Source: Halobacillus halophilus DSM 2266 (GTDB taxonomy: Bacteria > Bacillota > Bacilli > Bacillales > Halobacillaceae). Taken from it: a stretch of 64,000 bases of DNA. The translations under genes were made by a program, and so were the position numbers. The notes beneath the pieces were generated by a model. That model was not told the origin of the DNA, searched no databases, and worked only from the letters and a program-made list of their open reading frames with translations. This document shows, piece by piece, positions 31,101-38,485 of this stretch (position 1 is its first letter; every line of letters starts with the position of its first letter). The DNA is taken from positions 2,976,001 through 3,040,000 of the forward strand of contig NC_017668.1 of assembly GCF_000284515.1 (NCBI RefSeq). Direction: 5' to 3'.

Positions 31101-31323
31101 ATGGTGGAACCCGGCGATTGAAGAACAAGCCGCAGGCCGTGCTCATCGAATTGGACAGGAAAGAGTTGTACAAGTAATCCGTATGATTTCAGAAGGTACC
31201 ATTGAAGAACGCATTTACCAACTGCAGCAAAAGAAGCGAGATCTCGTAGACCAAATCATTCAGCCAGGAGAGTCTATGCTCACTTCACTGAGTGAAGAGG
31301 AGATTCAAGAACTATTTAAATAA
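28126..31323 (+). CDS. SWIM zinc-finger SNF2 family helicase (YwqA-like)
   Basis: 1065 residues. N-terminal SWIM zinc finger CECEAYNNYYTCKHIAAV, a long central region, then a Swi2/Snf2 ATPase: motif I LADDMGLGKTIQAI, motif II DESQAIKN, motif III LSGTPIENSLQELWSI, motif VI AAGRAHRIGQ. Such DNA translocases remodel protein-DNA or transcription complexes; B. subtilis YwqA is the related protein. The start at 28126 follows the promoter -10 at 28089 and an AAGGA site; the open frame extends 33 codons upstream but that part is before the promoter. Flanked by its own terminator, so monocistronic. Confidence 0.92.
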   Translation: MQSYLLQPSDIKKITGHTFYKRGKQYYESKKVYGLSYNGAIRSWRAVVAGTHDYEVRVFFFEEDDVEATCECEAYNNYYTCKHIAAVLIAIRERALEELGPKLAVKGRQAKKETNHDRLFAMRLFETFRQRQENRQTEGLKKPIQIQYFLHLQSMLGTKNLSVELKFGEGYPYVIKDIRELLEHIQKAQPYRISKKFTFDPADHVFEEKDKEILSLLQQAYEQERFYEQQWTQNDKKTLRISPVLAQNLLPRLEEQQAQVSVKGELAGPLRYKTEFPELSFYISEERGHFHMHMNHLKSYDYLADYHLLYKEGTFYALDPQKEEVLGTLYTLLPYNSNGNHTVSHSDMEGIVSYVLPELETIAEVQLDQTAQKKISQHPLQAEVYLDFFQWTLTINVRFRYGDLLIDPFKQNSAPNQTIVQRNSTTEQAIIQIIESAEFKFDGEIVYIEEEEALDTFFSDYLQRLKEHAEVYLSSSVRSLLAEQDHELKPSVQMESDGSWLDISFGIDGISSEDVSAAMKAAIERKKYYRLSDGSLLSLTSESFERFQRLADELDLSAKDIDSSELHVSQARTLQVDDVLQPEESERDQKFTKLVERLQSPETFNLNKPAGLQADLRPYQMTGFRWMKTLATYGLGGILADDMGLGKTIQAITFLLHEKEEGVLNAPVIIITPASLVYNWKKELEKFAPELTVQIISGDPIVRQQMITEGSADVWITSYPLLRQDAKFYETTQFHAMILDESQAIKNDTTKTASAVRTIRSRHRFALSGTPIENSLQELWSIFRTIMPGFYTSKKKFMQMKPEKIARMTRPFILRRMKTEVLDELPDKIDTVQYSELTREQKEVYLAYLERIQNDIQETIATKGIQRGKIEILAGLTRLRQICCHPSLFLENYEGGSGKLDQLKELAHEMKESGHRLLIFSQFSSMLTLLHKELSNDGIDGFYLDGSTKADKRMDMVDQFNQGEKDAFFISLKAGGTGLNLTGADTVILYDLWWNPAIEEQAAGRAHRIGQERVVQVIRMISEGTIEERIYQLQQKKRDLVDQIIQPGESMLTSLSEEEIQELFK

Positions 31324-31360
31324 TAAAACCCTGCGGAACGAGCTTCCGCAGGGTTTTATT
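31322..31360 (+). terminator. terminator of the SNF2 helicase gene
   Basis: Perfect stem of 17 bp (AATAAAACCCTGCGGAA with its complement) and a 5-nt loop, directly after the stop codon. Confidence 0.9.
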
Positions 31361-31432
31361 ATATGTTAATTGAACATGTTATATATTTATAATATAAAGT
31401 TAAATATTTCTAACTTGAGAGGTGTGTAGATC

Positions 31433-31549
31433 TTGACCACCAAACAAATGTTAATCCTTTTTTCTCTTTCTGCAAGTTTACTTTTAGTAAGAGGACTTTA
31501 CCAGACCTACTTGCTTGTTCAAAACATCGAAGTGCAAACAGTGTTATGA
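31433..31549 (+). CDS. 38-residue putative membrane peptide
   Basis: TTG start preceded by GAGAGGTG; encodes [18 protein letters not shown] followed by [20 protein letters not shown], one hydrophobic helix. Its stop TGA overlaps the next ATG (ATGA at 31546). A TATAAT at 31388 could be its -10. Not recognised; may be a true small protein or the front part of a longer membrane protein broken by a frameshift, since the following frame also begins with a hydrophobic stretch ([17 protein letters not shown]). Confidence 0.45.
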   Translation: MTTKQMLILFSLSASLLLVRGLYQTYLLVQNIEVQTVL

Positions 31550-31881
31550 TCATTAATGGTCTTAACTCTTGCTTAATTATCTTAGGAAGAGTTATTTTTT
31601 CGTTTTATAAGGAAATGGGTATTCCTATTAGCATTTTCGTGGCTAAAGACTTAGAAACGGATCGGAAAGTTGGCATGAGAACACGGATAAAAGAATTTCG
31701 AGCCAGGCATGACTTAACTCAAGTGGATCTAACACGTATGGTTAACGTGAGAAGGGAGACCATCGTTTTCCTTGAAAAGGGAGAGTACAATCCTCCTCTC
31801 AAATTAGCTGCAAAAATCTCTTATCAATTCCACGAACCAATAGAAGTAGTTTTTCTTTTTGATTCAGACGAACTCCATTGA
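31546..31881 (+). CDS. XRE-type helix-turn-helix regulator with odd N-terminal extension
   Basis: The last 68 residues (from ATG at 31675, [20 protein letters not shown]) are a typical minimal XRE/Cro repressor with helix-turn-helix [20 protein letters not shown] and end motif VVFLFDSDE. Such 65-70 residue regulators are usually paired with a small membrane protein. The open frame extends 43 codons upstream to 31546 and includes a hydrophobic segment, overlapping the preceding 38-codon frame. Either start is possible; the 31675 site has only a weak GGAAAG RBS. Membrane protein and regulator may have been fused or frameshifted. Confidence 0.75.
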   Translation: MIINGLNSCLIILGRVIFSFYKEMGIPISIFVAKDLETDRKVGMRTRIKEFRARHDLTQVDLTRMVNVRRETIVFLEKGEYNPPLKLAAKISYQFHEPIEVVFLFDSDELH

Positions 31882-31911
31882 AAAAACCTCGCTGTAACAG
31901 CGAGGTTTTTT
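31881..31911. terminator. bidirectional terminator between the XRE and ctaA-like genes
   Basis: AAAAAACCTCGCTG/CAGCGAGGTTTTTT, a 14-bp stem with a 3-nt loop, serving the convergent XRE gene (+) and ctaA-like gene (-). Confidence 0.88.
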
Positions 31912-31917
31912 CACTAA

Positions 31918-32799
31918 TTAAATAGGTTTCTTTTGCAGTTTAAACCAGTAACCGCCCAATATGCTTGCTCCAATGACCATTGTGACCGTCGATAGGATCA
32001 TGTGAATAGATGAGGCTACAACAACGTTGCCAGTTACCACAATCACGAATCCTACTACTGCATTTAACAGCAGTGAAAATAAATACAGCCAGGATAGCGT
32101 TACATGATATTTGAATTTAGATGCGTATATAACAAACCATACAGCCGCTACTAATATGACAATTGTTGCGACCCAGTGAAGAGAATATACCATATTTGCA
32201 ATTGCTTCACTTTTGATCAGGTATTCGACTGCCGGAATATCAAGCATAACATTACTCGCACGACTGTGTTTGAAGAAGGCGCCTAAAATGACTTGCATAA
32301 CGTAGATACTGAAACCTATTATAAACGTCCTGTAACTCATGGATATGGTGGACCAGCTCGTCCGACCCAGCTCAATTTTTTTCTCGTGAAGGCTATAGCT
32401 TAACAGTACAAGCACAATCAACAGAATTTGGCTGAACGTAACATCAAGCGTGGTAAAACCTGGAGGCGTACCTAGAAGAACATTAAAGCCTCCAACTAAG
32501 GATTGAAATACCAGCAAGCCCAAACTTAACATGGCTAAAATAAGCACAGTCTTACGTTTACGGTGTTTATATATTGCCCCGACCGCATTGATGAACGTAA
32601 GCACGGCGAGTAAAGGAACCATTAGCCGGTGAGAATATTCTATAAGAACGTGATAATCAGTAAAATCAGGTATGACTGAACCATTACAGAATGGCCAGGA
32701 GGTTCCGCACGCATCCCCGGAATTTGTCGCTACCACAAGGTTTCCAAGAATAAGAGCGAGGAACGTGACAAACGTAGTTAAAATTGAAAATTTCTTCAT
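31918..32799 (-). CDS. CtaA/Cox15-like heme A synthase paralogue missing one heme-ligand His
   Basis: 293 residues, eight TM segments in two four-helix halves. Conserved from CtaA: the first-loop cysteine pair CGTSWPFC, IEYSHR (heme-ligand His60 and Glu57 in B. subtilis numbering), LHWVATIVIL (His216) and SSIHMILS (His278). At the place of His123 (ALHFGISL in B. subtilis) it reads TTLDVTFS, and the second loop lacks the second cysteine pair. So the fold is kept but the N-terminal heme site is incomplete. It is not beside ctaB/cox genes. It may be a divergent heme-binding protein rather than a working heme A synthase. Confidence 0.8.
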   Translation of the reverse strand: MKKFSILTTFVTFLALILGNLVVATNSGDACGTSWPFCNGSVIPDFTDYHVLIEYSHRLMVPLLAVLTFINAVGAIYKHRKRKTVLILAMLSLGLLVFQSLVGGFNVLLGTPPGFTTLDVTFSQILLIVLVLLSYSLHEKKIELGRTSWSTISMSYRTFIIGFSIYVMQVILGAFFKHSRASNVMLDIPAVEYLIKSEAIANMVYSLHWVATIVILVAAVWFVIYASKFKYHVTLSWLYLFSLLLNAVVGFVIVVTGNVVVASSIHMILSTVTMVIGASILGGYWFKLQKKPI

Positions 32800-32821
32800 C
32801 GTCTTACCCTTTCTCTATATA

Positions 32822-32839
32822 TAATGACGATCGTCAATA
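32822..32839 (-). promoter_or_regulatory. palindromic operator candidate upstream of the ctaA-like gene
   Basis: Perfect 12-bp palindrome TGACGATCGTCA (32825-32836), extending to 18 bp with one mismatched pair, 23 bp before the start codon and in the spacer of a weak promoter (TGCAAT, 17 bp, TATATA). Shape resembles TetR-family operators; no such regulator is encoded nearby. Confidence 0.5.
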
Positions 32840-32907
32840 CATTGCAGCATTCATATAAAATCATATCATGAAAGTCGAATAATAGAGAATGATAAACCCC
32901 ATCATGC

Positions 32908-33462
32908 TCATGAACTTTTTGTGAACGAACGCTTTTTTCGGAATTTCTTCACAATTAAATAAACGAGGGAGAGAACAATGAGAAGCATATTGATCAATGA
33001 GAAGATATCTGCATAATATTCATCATTCCAATAAGACACCCTGCTTCTGAAAATATAGGAGCTGACCGGATAAAATAAGGGGACGGCATCCTCCACATGA
33101 GTAAGCAGGTCAACCACAATGTGGCCAAGCCAGCCATACATCAGAGCAGACATTTTTGTGAGCTTAAGGCCTTTCCAAACAAGAACGACAGTGAATATAA
33201 CAATCCATATAAATATAGAATGACCAGCCTGCCGCAGAATACTCACTACTGGATGTTCAAACAAGTCATGAACAATTCCAAACAGGGATTTTAAAGGATC
33301 GGGGTCATCTATGACCTGAAATGCATTACGCGAAATACATAAGTATAGAAACATCACATAATAAACGATATCCGGTAAAATACTTCCAATTATAAACCAG
33401 CCAGTATGTTTTTGTTTTCGGCTCACAAAAAAAGTCCAGTACCCATGGTGAAGTGTATTCAT
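32908..33462 (-). CDS. YdjM-like membrane-bound (putative metal-dependent hydrolase) protein
   Basis: 184 residues, four to five TM segments. Histidine and aspartate residues at membrane edges (FIIGSILPDIVYY, AGHSIFIW, YGWLGHIVVDLLTH) match the pattern of YdjM/DUF457-type proteins annotated as membrane-bound metal-dependent hydrolases. Start ATG at 33462 follows GGGGGAGACGATGAA; the 11 upstream codons are not needed. Single gene between the ctaA-like gene and the capsule operon. Function unknown. Confidence 0.7.
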   Translation of the reverse strand: MNTLHHGYWTFFVSRKQKHTGWFIIGSILPDIVYYVMFLYLCISRNAFQVIDDPDPLKSLFGIVHDLFEHPVVSILRQAGHSIFIWIVIFTVVLVWKGLKLTKMSALMYGWLGHIVVDLLTHVEDAVPLFYPVSSYIFRSRVSYWNDEYYADIFSLINMLLIVLSLVYLIVKKFRKKRSFTKSS

Positions 33463-33561
33463 TTCATCGTCTCCCCCTCTATTAGCTTGCAGCATACTTT
33501 TTCGTTTGAGTGGGACTAAGAAAAACAGAGACGACAGAAAAATAACAGTCGACTCTCATAG

Positions 33562-33594
33562 AAAAAGCCCACCTTGCAACAAAAAGGTGGGCTT
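33562..33594 (-). terminator. terminator of the capBCAD operon
   Basis: AAGCCCACCTT/AAGGTGGGCTT stem followed on the minus strand by TTTTTCT; 25 bp past the capD stop. Confidence 0.85.
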
Positions 33595-33618
33595 AATTGA
33601 CTCAGTTACTCTCTATCT

Positions 33619-35445
33619 TTAATTACCAGAATCGTTGGCAATTTTCCATGTTCCGAGACGTCTTGGATCTCCGCCGCCGTACATTTGGGTCACATCCCCA
33701 TTCGTACGAATGCCAAGACCTTGTATGCCTCCATAGAATACGGGAGAATCGTGCGTGATAACAGAGTAATCCATTTCACTTCTTAAACGGTTTACAGCTC
33801 CCTGATCCACCATGTTTTCCAAGTGGACAACGTTATCTGCCGTATAGAACCGAGAACGACTGATTGCCTGCTGGAGTGTAAGCTTTTCGCCTTCCTCCGT
33901 TACTCCATACTCGTATTGAATCAGTGACTGAAGGAGCATTGCAGGAATTCTCGATCCACCAGGTGAACCAATACCTAGAACAGCACGACCGTCTTCAGCA
34001 AAAACTAATGGAGATACGAAAGAACGAGGCCGCTTACCAGGCTCATAGTCGTTCATAGCGCCATCTACGGTGTCAAAGTTACTCATTTGGTGGTTCATAA
34101 AGAACCCTTCAATGTAGCGACCAGATCCAAAGAATTTCCCAAGTGAGTTTGTCGCAGACACCATCATGCCATTCTTATCCACTACGACGAAATGAGTGGT
34201 GTTTCTGGAATCTGCTTTTTCACCAGGGGATGTAAGAATTTCAGCTGAACTGGTGAGTTCCTGGCCACCTATATCGAATTCTTCTTCGAATAACTGGTTG
34301 GAATAACTTTCAGATGTTAGTTTCTCCTGGTTCACGTCCACAAACTTAGGATCTCCCAGAGTATGGACACGGTCGGAATAAACACGGTTTACAATCTTAT
34401 TCACAAGATGAATATAAATATCTTTATATTGAGGCTGGTTCACAACTTCCTGCATGTTTTCCGGCATGTTTCCAGCTAAAAATGCAGGAAGCTCCCCATT
34501 TTCATTTCCAAATTCTGTTCGCAGAACTTCATCCAGATTTTTATCTAATTTTTCAAGCATTTGTAGAGCCTGGATGACGATTATACCGGAAGTCGGTGAA
34601 GACCCGGCAAAGACTTGCTGACCATTAAAGTTACCAGAAGGGGCCACACGTTCTTCAACTTCGTAAGCTGCTAAGTCATTCGGTCCGAAGTTAACCTGTT
34701 GTTTAATCTTCTCAGCTATTTCACCTTGGTAAAATGCTTGCGGTCCGTTTTCCTGAAGCGTCTTAAGCGTGTTTGCCAGTTCATCCTGTATCAGTGTTTT
34801 ATTCATCTCTAATGCCCGACCTTCTGGATAAAACTTATTAGATACCGCGGGATCTTCATTTCCGCTTTGGATAAATCTTCTGGAGTTTTGAAGCTGTTCG
34901 TGAAAGATCCGGCCGACTTTCACGCCATCTTCACTATGTGTCACTGCGTCATCTAACAGCGTGCTCCAATCCATGTTACTTCCGTAATCCTCATAAATAG
35001 CGCCCATCCCTTTAACAAATCCGGGCACCGCTATATCTCTATCAGGTCTCGCACCGCTTTGAGGAGCAGCTTCTCTATAGTCGTAGGTTTTAGCACCTTC
35101 GCCAGGTTCATGTACAATCATCTGGCCGCCGCCACCCATTCCTGATCCGTAAGGTTCAACAACATTTAGAACAAACGATACAGCGATGGCTGCTTCTGCT
35201 GCATTACCGCCTTCGTCCAATACCTTCATTCCAGCTTCAACCGCAAGCGGGTGAACAGCACTTACGCCGTAAACTTTAGAAGCATTTTCACCGTCTGCGT
35301 TGCTTACTTCAACTGTTTCTGATCGATCTTCTACCGTATAAGGTTCACGAAACTGGTCGAATTCTTCTTCAAAATAAAAATTCCATCCAACCAGGCCGAT
35401 AAAGACAATCGCGGCAATGGTGTACGTGATTTTCAAATAATTCAA
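33619..35445 (-). CDS. capD: gamma-glutamyltransferase CapD-like (poly-gamma-glutamate hydrolase/transferase)
   Basis: 608 residues with an N-terminal TM anchor (~5-22), so extracellular. Ntn-hydrolase fold: autoprocessing/catalytic Thr in RNTTHFVVVD, oxyanion-type GIGSPGGSRIP near the C-terminus, and SGMGGGGQM in the large subunit. CapD in Bacillus anthracis cleaves poly-gamma-glutamate and links it to peptidoglycan; PgsS/Ggt-type enzymes degrade it. Fourth gene of capBCAD, 13 bp after capA. Whether the polymer is anchored or released cannot be told from sequence. Confidence 0.9.
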   Translation of the reverse strand: MNYLKITYTIAAIVFIGLVGWNFYFEEEFDQFREPYTVEDRSETVEVSNADGENASKVYGVSAVHPLAVEAGMKVLDEGGNAAEAAIAVSFVLNVVEPYGSGMGGGGQMIVHEPGEGAKTYDYREAAPQSGARPDRDIAVPGFVKGMGAIYEDYGSNMDWSTLLDDAVTHSEDGVKVGRIFHEQLQNSRRFIQSGNEDPAVSNKFYPEGRALEMNKTLIQDELANTLKTLQENGPQAFYQGEIAEKIKQQVNFGPNDLAAYEVEERVAPSGNFNGQQVFAGSSPTSGIIVIQALQMLEKLDKNLDEVLRTEFGNENGELPAFLAGNMPENMQEVVNQPQYKDIYIHLVNKIVNRVYSDRVHTLGDPKFVDVNQEKLTSESYSNQLFEEEFDIGGQELTSSAEILTSPGEKADSRNTTHFVVVDKNGMMVSATNSLGKFFGSGRYIEGFFMNHQMSNFDTVDGAMNDYEPGKRPRSFVSPLVFAEDGRAVLGIGSPGGSRIPAMLLQSLIQYEYGVTEEGEKLTLQQAISRSRFYTADNVVHLENMVDQGAVNRLRSEMDYSVITHDSPVFYGGIQGLGIRTNGDVTQMYGGGDPRRLGTWKIANDSGN

Positions 35446-35458
35446 GGCACCAGCCCTC

Positions 35459-36715
35459 CTATCCTTCTATTACTCCAGCTTTTTTCAAATCAATAACTAA
35501 TCGGTCATCTTCCATGCGCCAGTACTCATTGTCCAACTCCTTACGAAGCGTTCGGAAAATCCGAAAGTCTCTTAAAGGCTTCAAGAGTCCATTCGTTTCC
35601 CGTGGACGTGTATCTGAAATTTGCATGGGTACAAAGGAGAGCTCAGCTCCACCATCTGTCAGAAAGTCCATTTGAGCCATAGTCGAATCCCTCGTTCTTG
35701 TCCACCCCTGGTCAAAAACGAAGTTTCCGAGACTATTCATAACAATGGCTGTGTTTCCATTATCCTGAGGGTTGCTCGGGTCACCTTCAACTTGCACACG
35801 CGTGACAGGCTCAAGCACGTGGGGATGGTGTCCAATGATGACATCAGCTCCCATATCCGTCATTAGATAGGATAAAGTCTCCTGCTCCTGGCTCGTGCCT
35901 CCTGCGTATTCATTCCCCCAGTGGGAATGCACCATAACCACATCGGCGTTTTCATTCGCTTCTCGAATGCGTTTTTGCAAAACGCCCAGTCCAGAACCGG
36001 TGAGAACCCCTCCGACGTATTCATTTGCACTATATCCTTGTACATAAACATCCGTAAAACCAAGGATGGCTATCGTTCGACCATTTGCTTCATAATAGTG
36101 AATTTTACCAGCATCCGTATGCTCCTCTTCTTCAGGAAAAAGATCTTCAGAAGGGTCCAAAGCTTTCCCTATCCCGAGTAAGTCTATATCCAGAGGCCCC
36201 ATATTCTTAATAGTTTCCTCCAGAGATAAACTTCCATAGTCCATCGTATGGTTATTAGCCAGATTCACAGAATCAAAGCCGGCCTTCGCCACAGCTTCTC
36301 CTGCTCCTTTGTCGGAATATAAGTGAATAGCTTTATTACGCAGCTCGAAGTCCTCCATGGTATCTTTCACTTGAGGATTATCCGCATCAATAACTGGGTT
36401 TTCAAAGTTACCCGTCGTATGATCCGATTCTTCAATATAAGGCTCTACATATTCAAACACTCGGCCAATCGGCTCACCACTTCTTTCAGCAGCTTCACGG
36501 ACGTGCCGGCCAAGCATCATATCGCCCACCATCGATACCCTATACTCCACATCATCTGGTCTTGTATCCCCGGGCATTGGTGGTCGGTCGATCCATTCAT
36601 GGCCAAAAAAAGGAATAGCCAATAGAGCCGCAACAATGAGCGAGTGGGGGGCAGCTTTTTTCTTGTGCTTTTTAGTCCATACTTTCATTTTGTACTTTAT
36701 ATCATTCTCGTTCAT
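35459..36715 (-). CDS. capA: poly-gamma-glutamate synthesis protein CapA/PgsA
   Basis: 418 residues; cytosolic basic N-terminus, one TM (~25-40) and a large extracellular metallophosphatase-like PGA_cap domain: SMVGDMMLGRHV, NFENPV, LANNHTMDYG, VHSHWGNEY and IIGHHPHVLEPV carry the metal-ligand positions. Needed for polymer export/assembly with CapB and CapC. Part of the capBCAD operon, 13 bp after capC. Confidence 0.94.
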   Translation of the reverse strand: MNENDIKYKMKVWTKKHKKKAAPHSLIVAALLAIPFFGHEWIDRPPMPGDTRPDDVEYRVSMVGDMMLGRHVREAAERSGEPIGRVFEYVEPYIEESDHTTGNFENPVIDADNPQVKDTMEDFELRNKAIHLYSDKGAGEAVAKAGFDSVNLANNHTMDYGSLSLEETIKNMGPLDIDLLGIGKALDPSEDLFPEEEEHTDAGKIHYYEANGRTIAILGFTDVYVQGYSANEYVGGVLTGSGLGVLQKRIREANENADVVMVHSHWGNEYAGGTSQEQETLSYLMTDMGADVIIGHHPHVLEPVTRVQVEGDPSNPQDNGNTAIVMNSLGNFVFDQGWTRTRDSTMAQMDFLTDGGAELSFVPMQISDTRPRETNGLLKPLRDFRIFRTLRKELDNEYWRMEDDRLVIDLKKAGVIEG

Positions 36716-36728
36716 AAAAAATGCTCCT

Positions 36729-37178
36729 CTAAATCAAGTTATAAACTGTAATGGCCACGAACGTAAGGAAAGCAATGACGAATGTAGCACTAAAGGTCGG
36801 GAGTACTCCCTGTTTTTGAATCGAATTCGCTATAAGCCCCGGTACAATAACCCCAATACCCCGGAGTTCCATCGTAGGGAAGGGGGTGAGCGGATACAGA
36901 TAGTCCATTGACATCTTCATCAAGACCCCCACTGTAAGCATGGCCGCAAATTTACGACGACCATAGAGCACAGTAAATCTAGAAAGCACCTGCGAAACTA
37001 TCAAATACGTTAATAAACTAATTAATCCTACTACCAAAACATACATAACCTGATCAAAAATCAATGCTACGTAACCAGGGACCACCAAACCAGCTGGTAC
37101 TACTCCTGTTTTCTCAGAGTATAATAAACTCAACAACACACCTACAACTATTGCAATATATAAATCTGTACCGAACAC
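36729..37178 (-). CDS. capC: poly-gamma-glutamate synthesis protein CapC/PgsC
   Basis: 149 residues, the standard PgsC/CapC length, four to five TM segments (VGVLLSLLYSEKTGVVPAG, RGIGVIVPGLIANSIQKQG). Membrane partner of the CapB ligase in polymer synthesis and export. Lies between capB and capA with short spacers (32 and 13 bp). Confidence 0.94.
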   Translation of the reverse strand: MFGTDLYIAIVVGVLLSLLYSEKTGVVPAGLVVPGYVALIFDQVMYVLVVGLISLLTYLIVSQVLSRFTVLYGRRKFAAMLTVGVLMKMSMDYLYPLTPFPTMELRGIGVIVPGLIANSIQKQGVLPTFSATFVIAFLTFVAITVYNLI

Positions 37179-37210
37179 GACAACTCCAACTCCTTTAGCG
37201 GTATTTCACT

Positions 37211-38485
37211 TTACTTATTTGTTTGAAGAGTTCTTTCTTCATAAGCTTCTTCTGTGATAGTATGGCTTTCTTCTTCTTCCCAGCTTGTTTGATAGTCTGA
37301 TAGAGAAGGCACGATTTCAAGGTCTTGAATCGCAGCCGCCAATTCTTCTCCTCCACCGACAATATTTCCTATTCCATAAATGACACTATTTCCAGGCAGA
37401 TCTTGCAAGTGTTCTACAATAACTTCTGCAGATTTATTCTCTAAGTTGATCACGTTCGAAGCCGTAATACTACCATCATTGTAGGCGTTTATAACTGGAT
37501 CAACGGTTTCTCCCATTACAATCAGGTTATCCATGTCTATATGGGGCAGTACTCTTTCTGCAAAATCAATCGTTCGCTCGACACGGTCACTACGACAATT
37601 CATAATAACGGTTTTTTCATCCGTAGGATAATCCAATTCCTGAATTCGTTCCCAAATGTTTAATGTTGAGGTAATATCGTTCGCTGCAAATCCATTAAAG
37701 AAGTACTTAGGAGCACGCTTTTTACCGAATCTGTGCACACGCATAGCACCCGGGTCTACAGGCGCTGTCAACATTCCTCGAAGCGCCACTTCCCGATCAA
37801 TCTCAAGAATGTCAGCCACAGCAAGCGAAAGCGCCGCGTTCTGAGGGAAAATCATAAACGGGAATTTCTTTAGATATTCTTCTTCAAACAGACTTTCGTC
37901 CGCAACTACAACTTTTGAATTACGGCGTCGTGCTATTTTCTCAAAATAACCTTTATATGGTGTGTCAGGGATTACTACATGTCCATTATGGGGAATGGTC
38001 GAACTAAAGGCTTCTGCAATGTCATCCAAAGTTGGGCCCATGACATCCATATGGTCTTCAATTACGTTAGCAATCACTGTTATATTTGCTTTCACAAGAC
38101 GCTCCTGAAAGATCCTCTGGTACTCTGGATTTACTGCCATGCACTCACTAACAAAAGCATCTGCTTCTCTTTTTACTACTCTTTTTGCCATTGTTTTCTG
38201 CTCACTTATATTCGGTCCTTGAAGACTTCGGACAATCGGCTCTTCTTCCTCCTGATCCCAGTAGAACATACGAGCCGAGGTTCCTGTTGTCTTACCGGCT
38301 ACTCTTCTGCCATCTTCCTTTAGAATTCCCATAATTAGACGGGTAACCGTGGATTTACCCCGTATTCCATTAATCAGAATCCGGGTAGGGATTTTATTCA
38401 AATTTCGGTCATGAGAAGACTTTTCTCTTAAACCAACGACTAGGACTATCACTGCAAAAATAGCCAGATAAACGATTTCCTCCAC
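37211..38485 (-). CDS. capB: poly-gamma-glutamate synthase CapB/PgsB
   Basis: Mur-ligase-like ATP-dependent amide ligase that polymerises glutamate through gamma bonds. N-terminal TM, then ATP loop INGIRGKSTVTRLIMGIL, VSECMAVNPEYQ, IEDHMDVMGPT and MNCRSDRVERT. At 424 residues it is about 30 longer than B. subtilis PgsB because of an acidic C-terminal tail (SWEEEESHTITEEAYEE). First gene of capBCAD; the long upstream gap probably holds its promoter. No racemase or capE gene is adjacent. Confidence 0.95.
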   Translation of the reverse strand: MEEIVYLAIFAVIVLVVGLREKSSHDRNLNKIPTRILINGIRGKSTVTRLIMGILKEDGRRVAGKTTGTSARMFYWDQEEEEPIVRSLQGPNISEQKTMAKRVVKREADAFVSECMAVNPEYQRIFQERLVKANITVIANVIEDHMDVMGPTLDDIAEAFSSTIPHNGHVVIPDTPYKGYFEKIARRRNSKVVVADESLFEEEYLKKFPFMIFPQNAALSLAVADILEIDREVALRGMLTAPVDPGAMRVHRFGKKRAPKYFFNGFAANDITSTLNIWERIQELDYPTDEKTVIMNCRSDRVERTIDFAERVLPHIDMDNLIVMGETVDPVINAYNDGSITASNVINLENKSAEVIVEHLQDLPGNSVIYGIGNIVGGGEELAAAIQDLEIVPSLSDYQTSWEEEESHTITEEAYEERTLQTNK

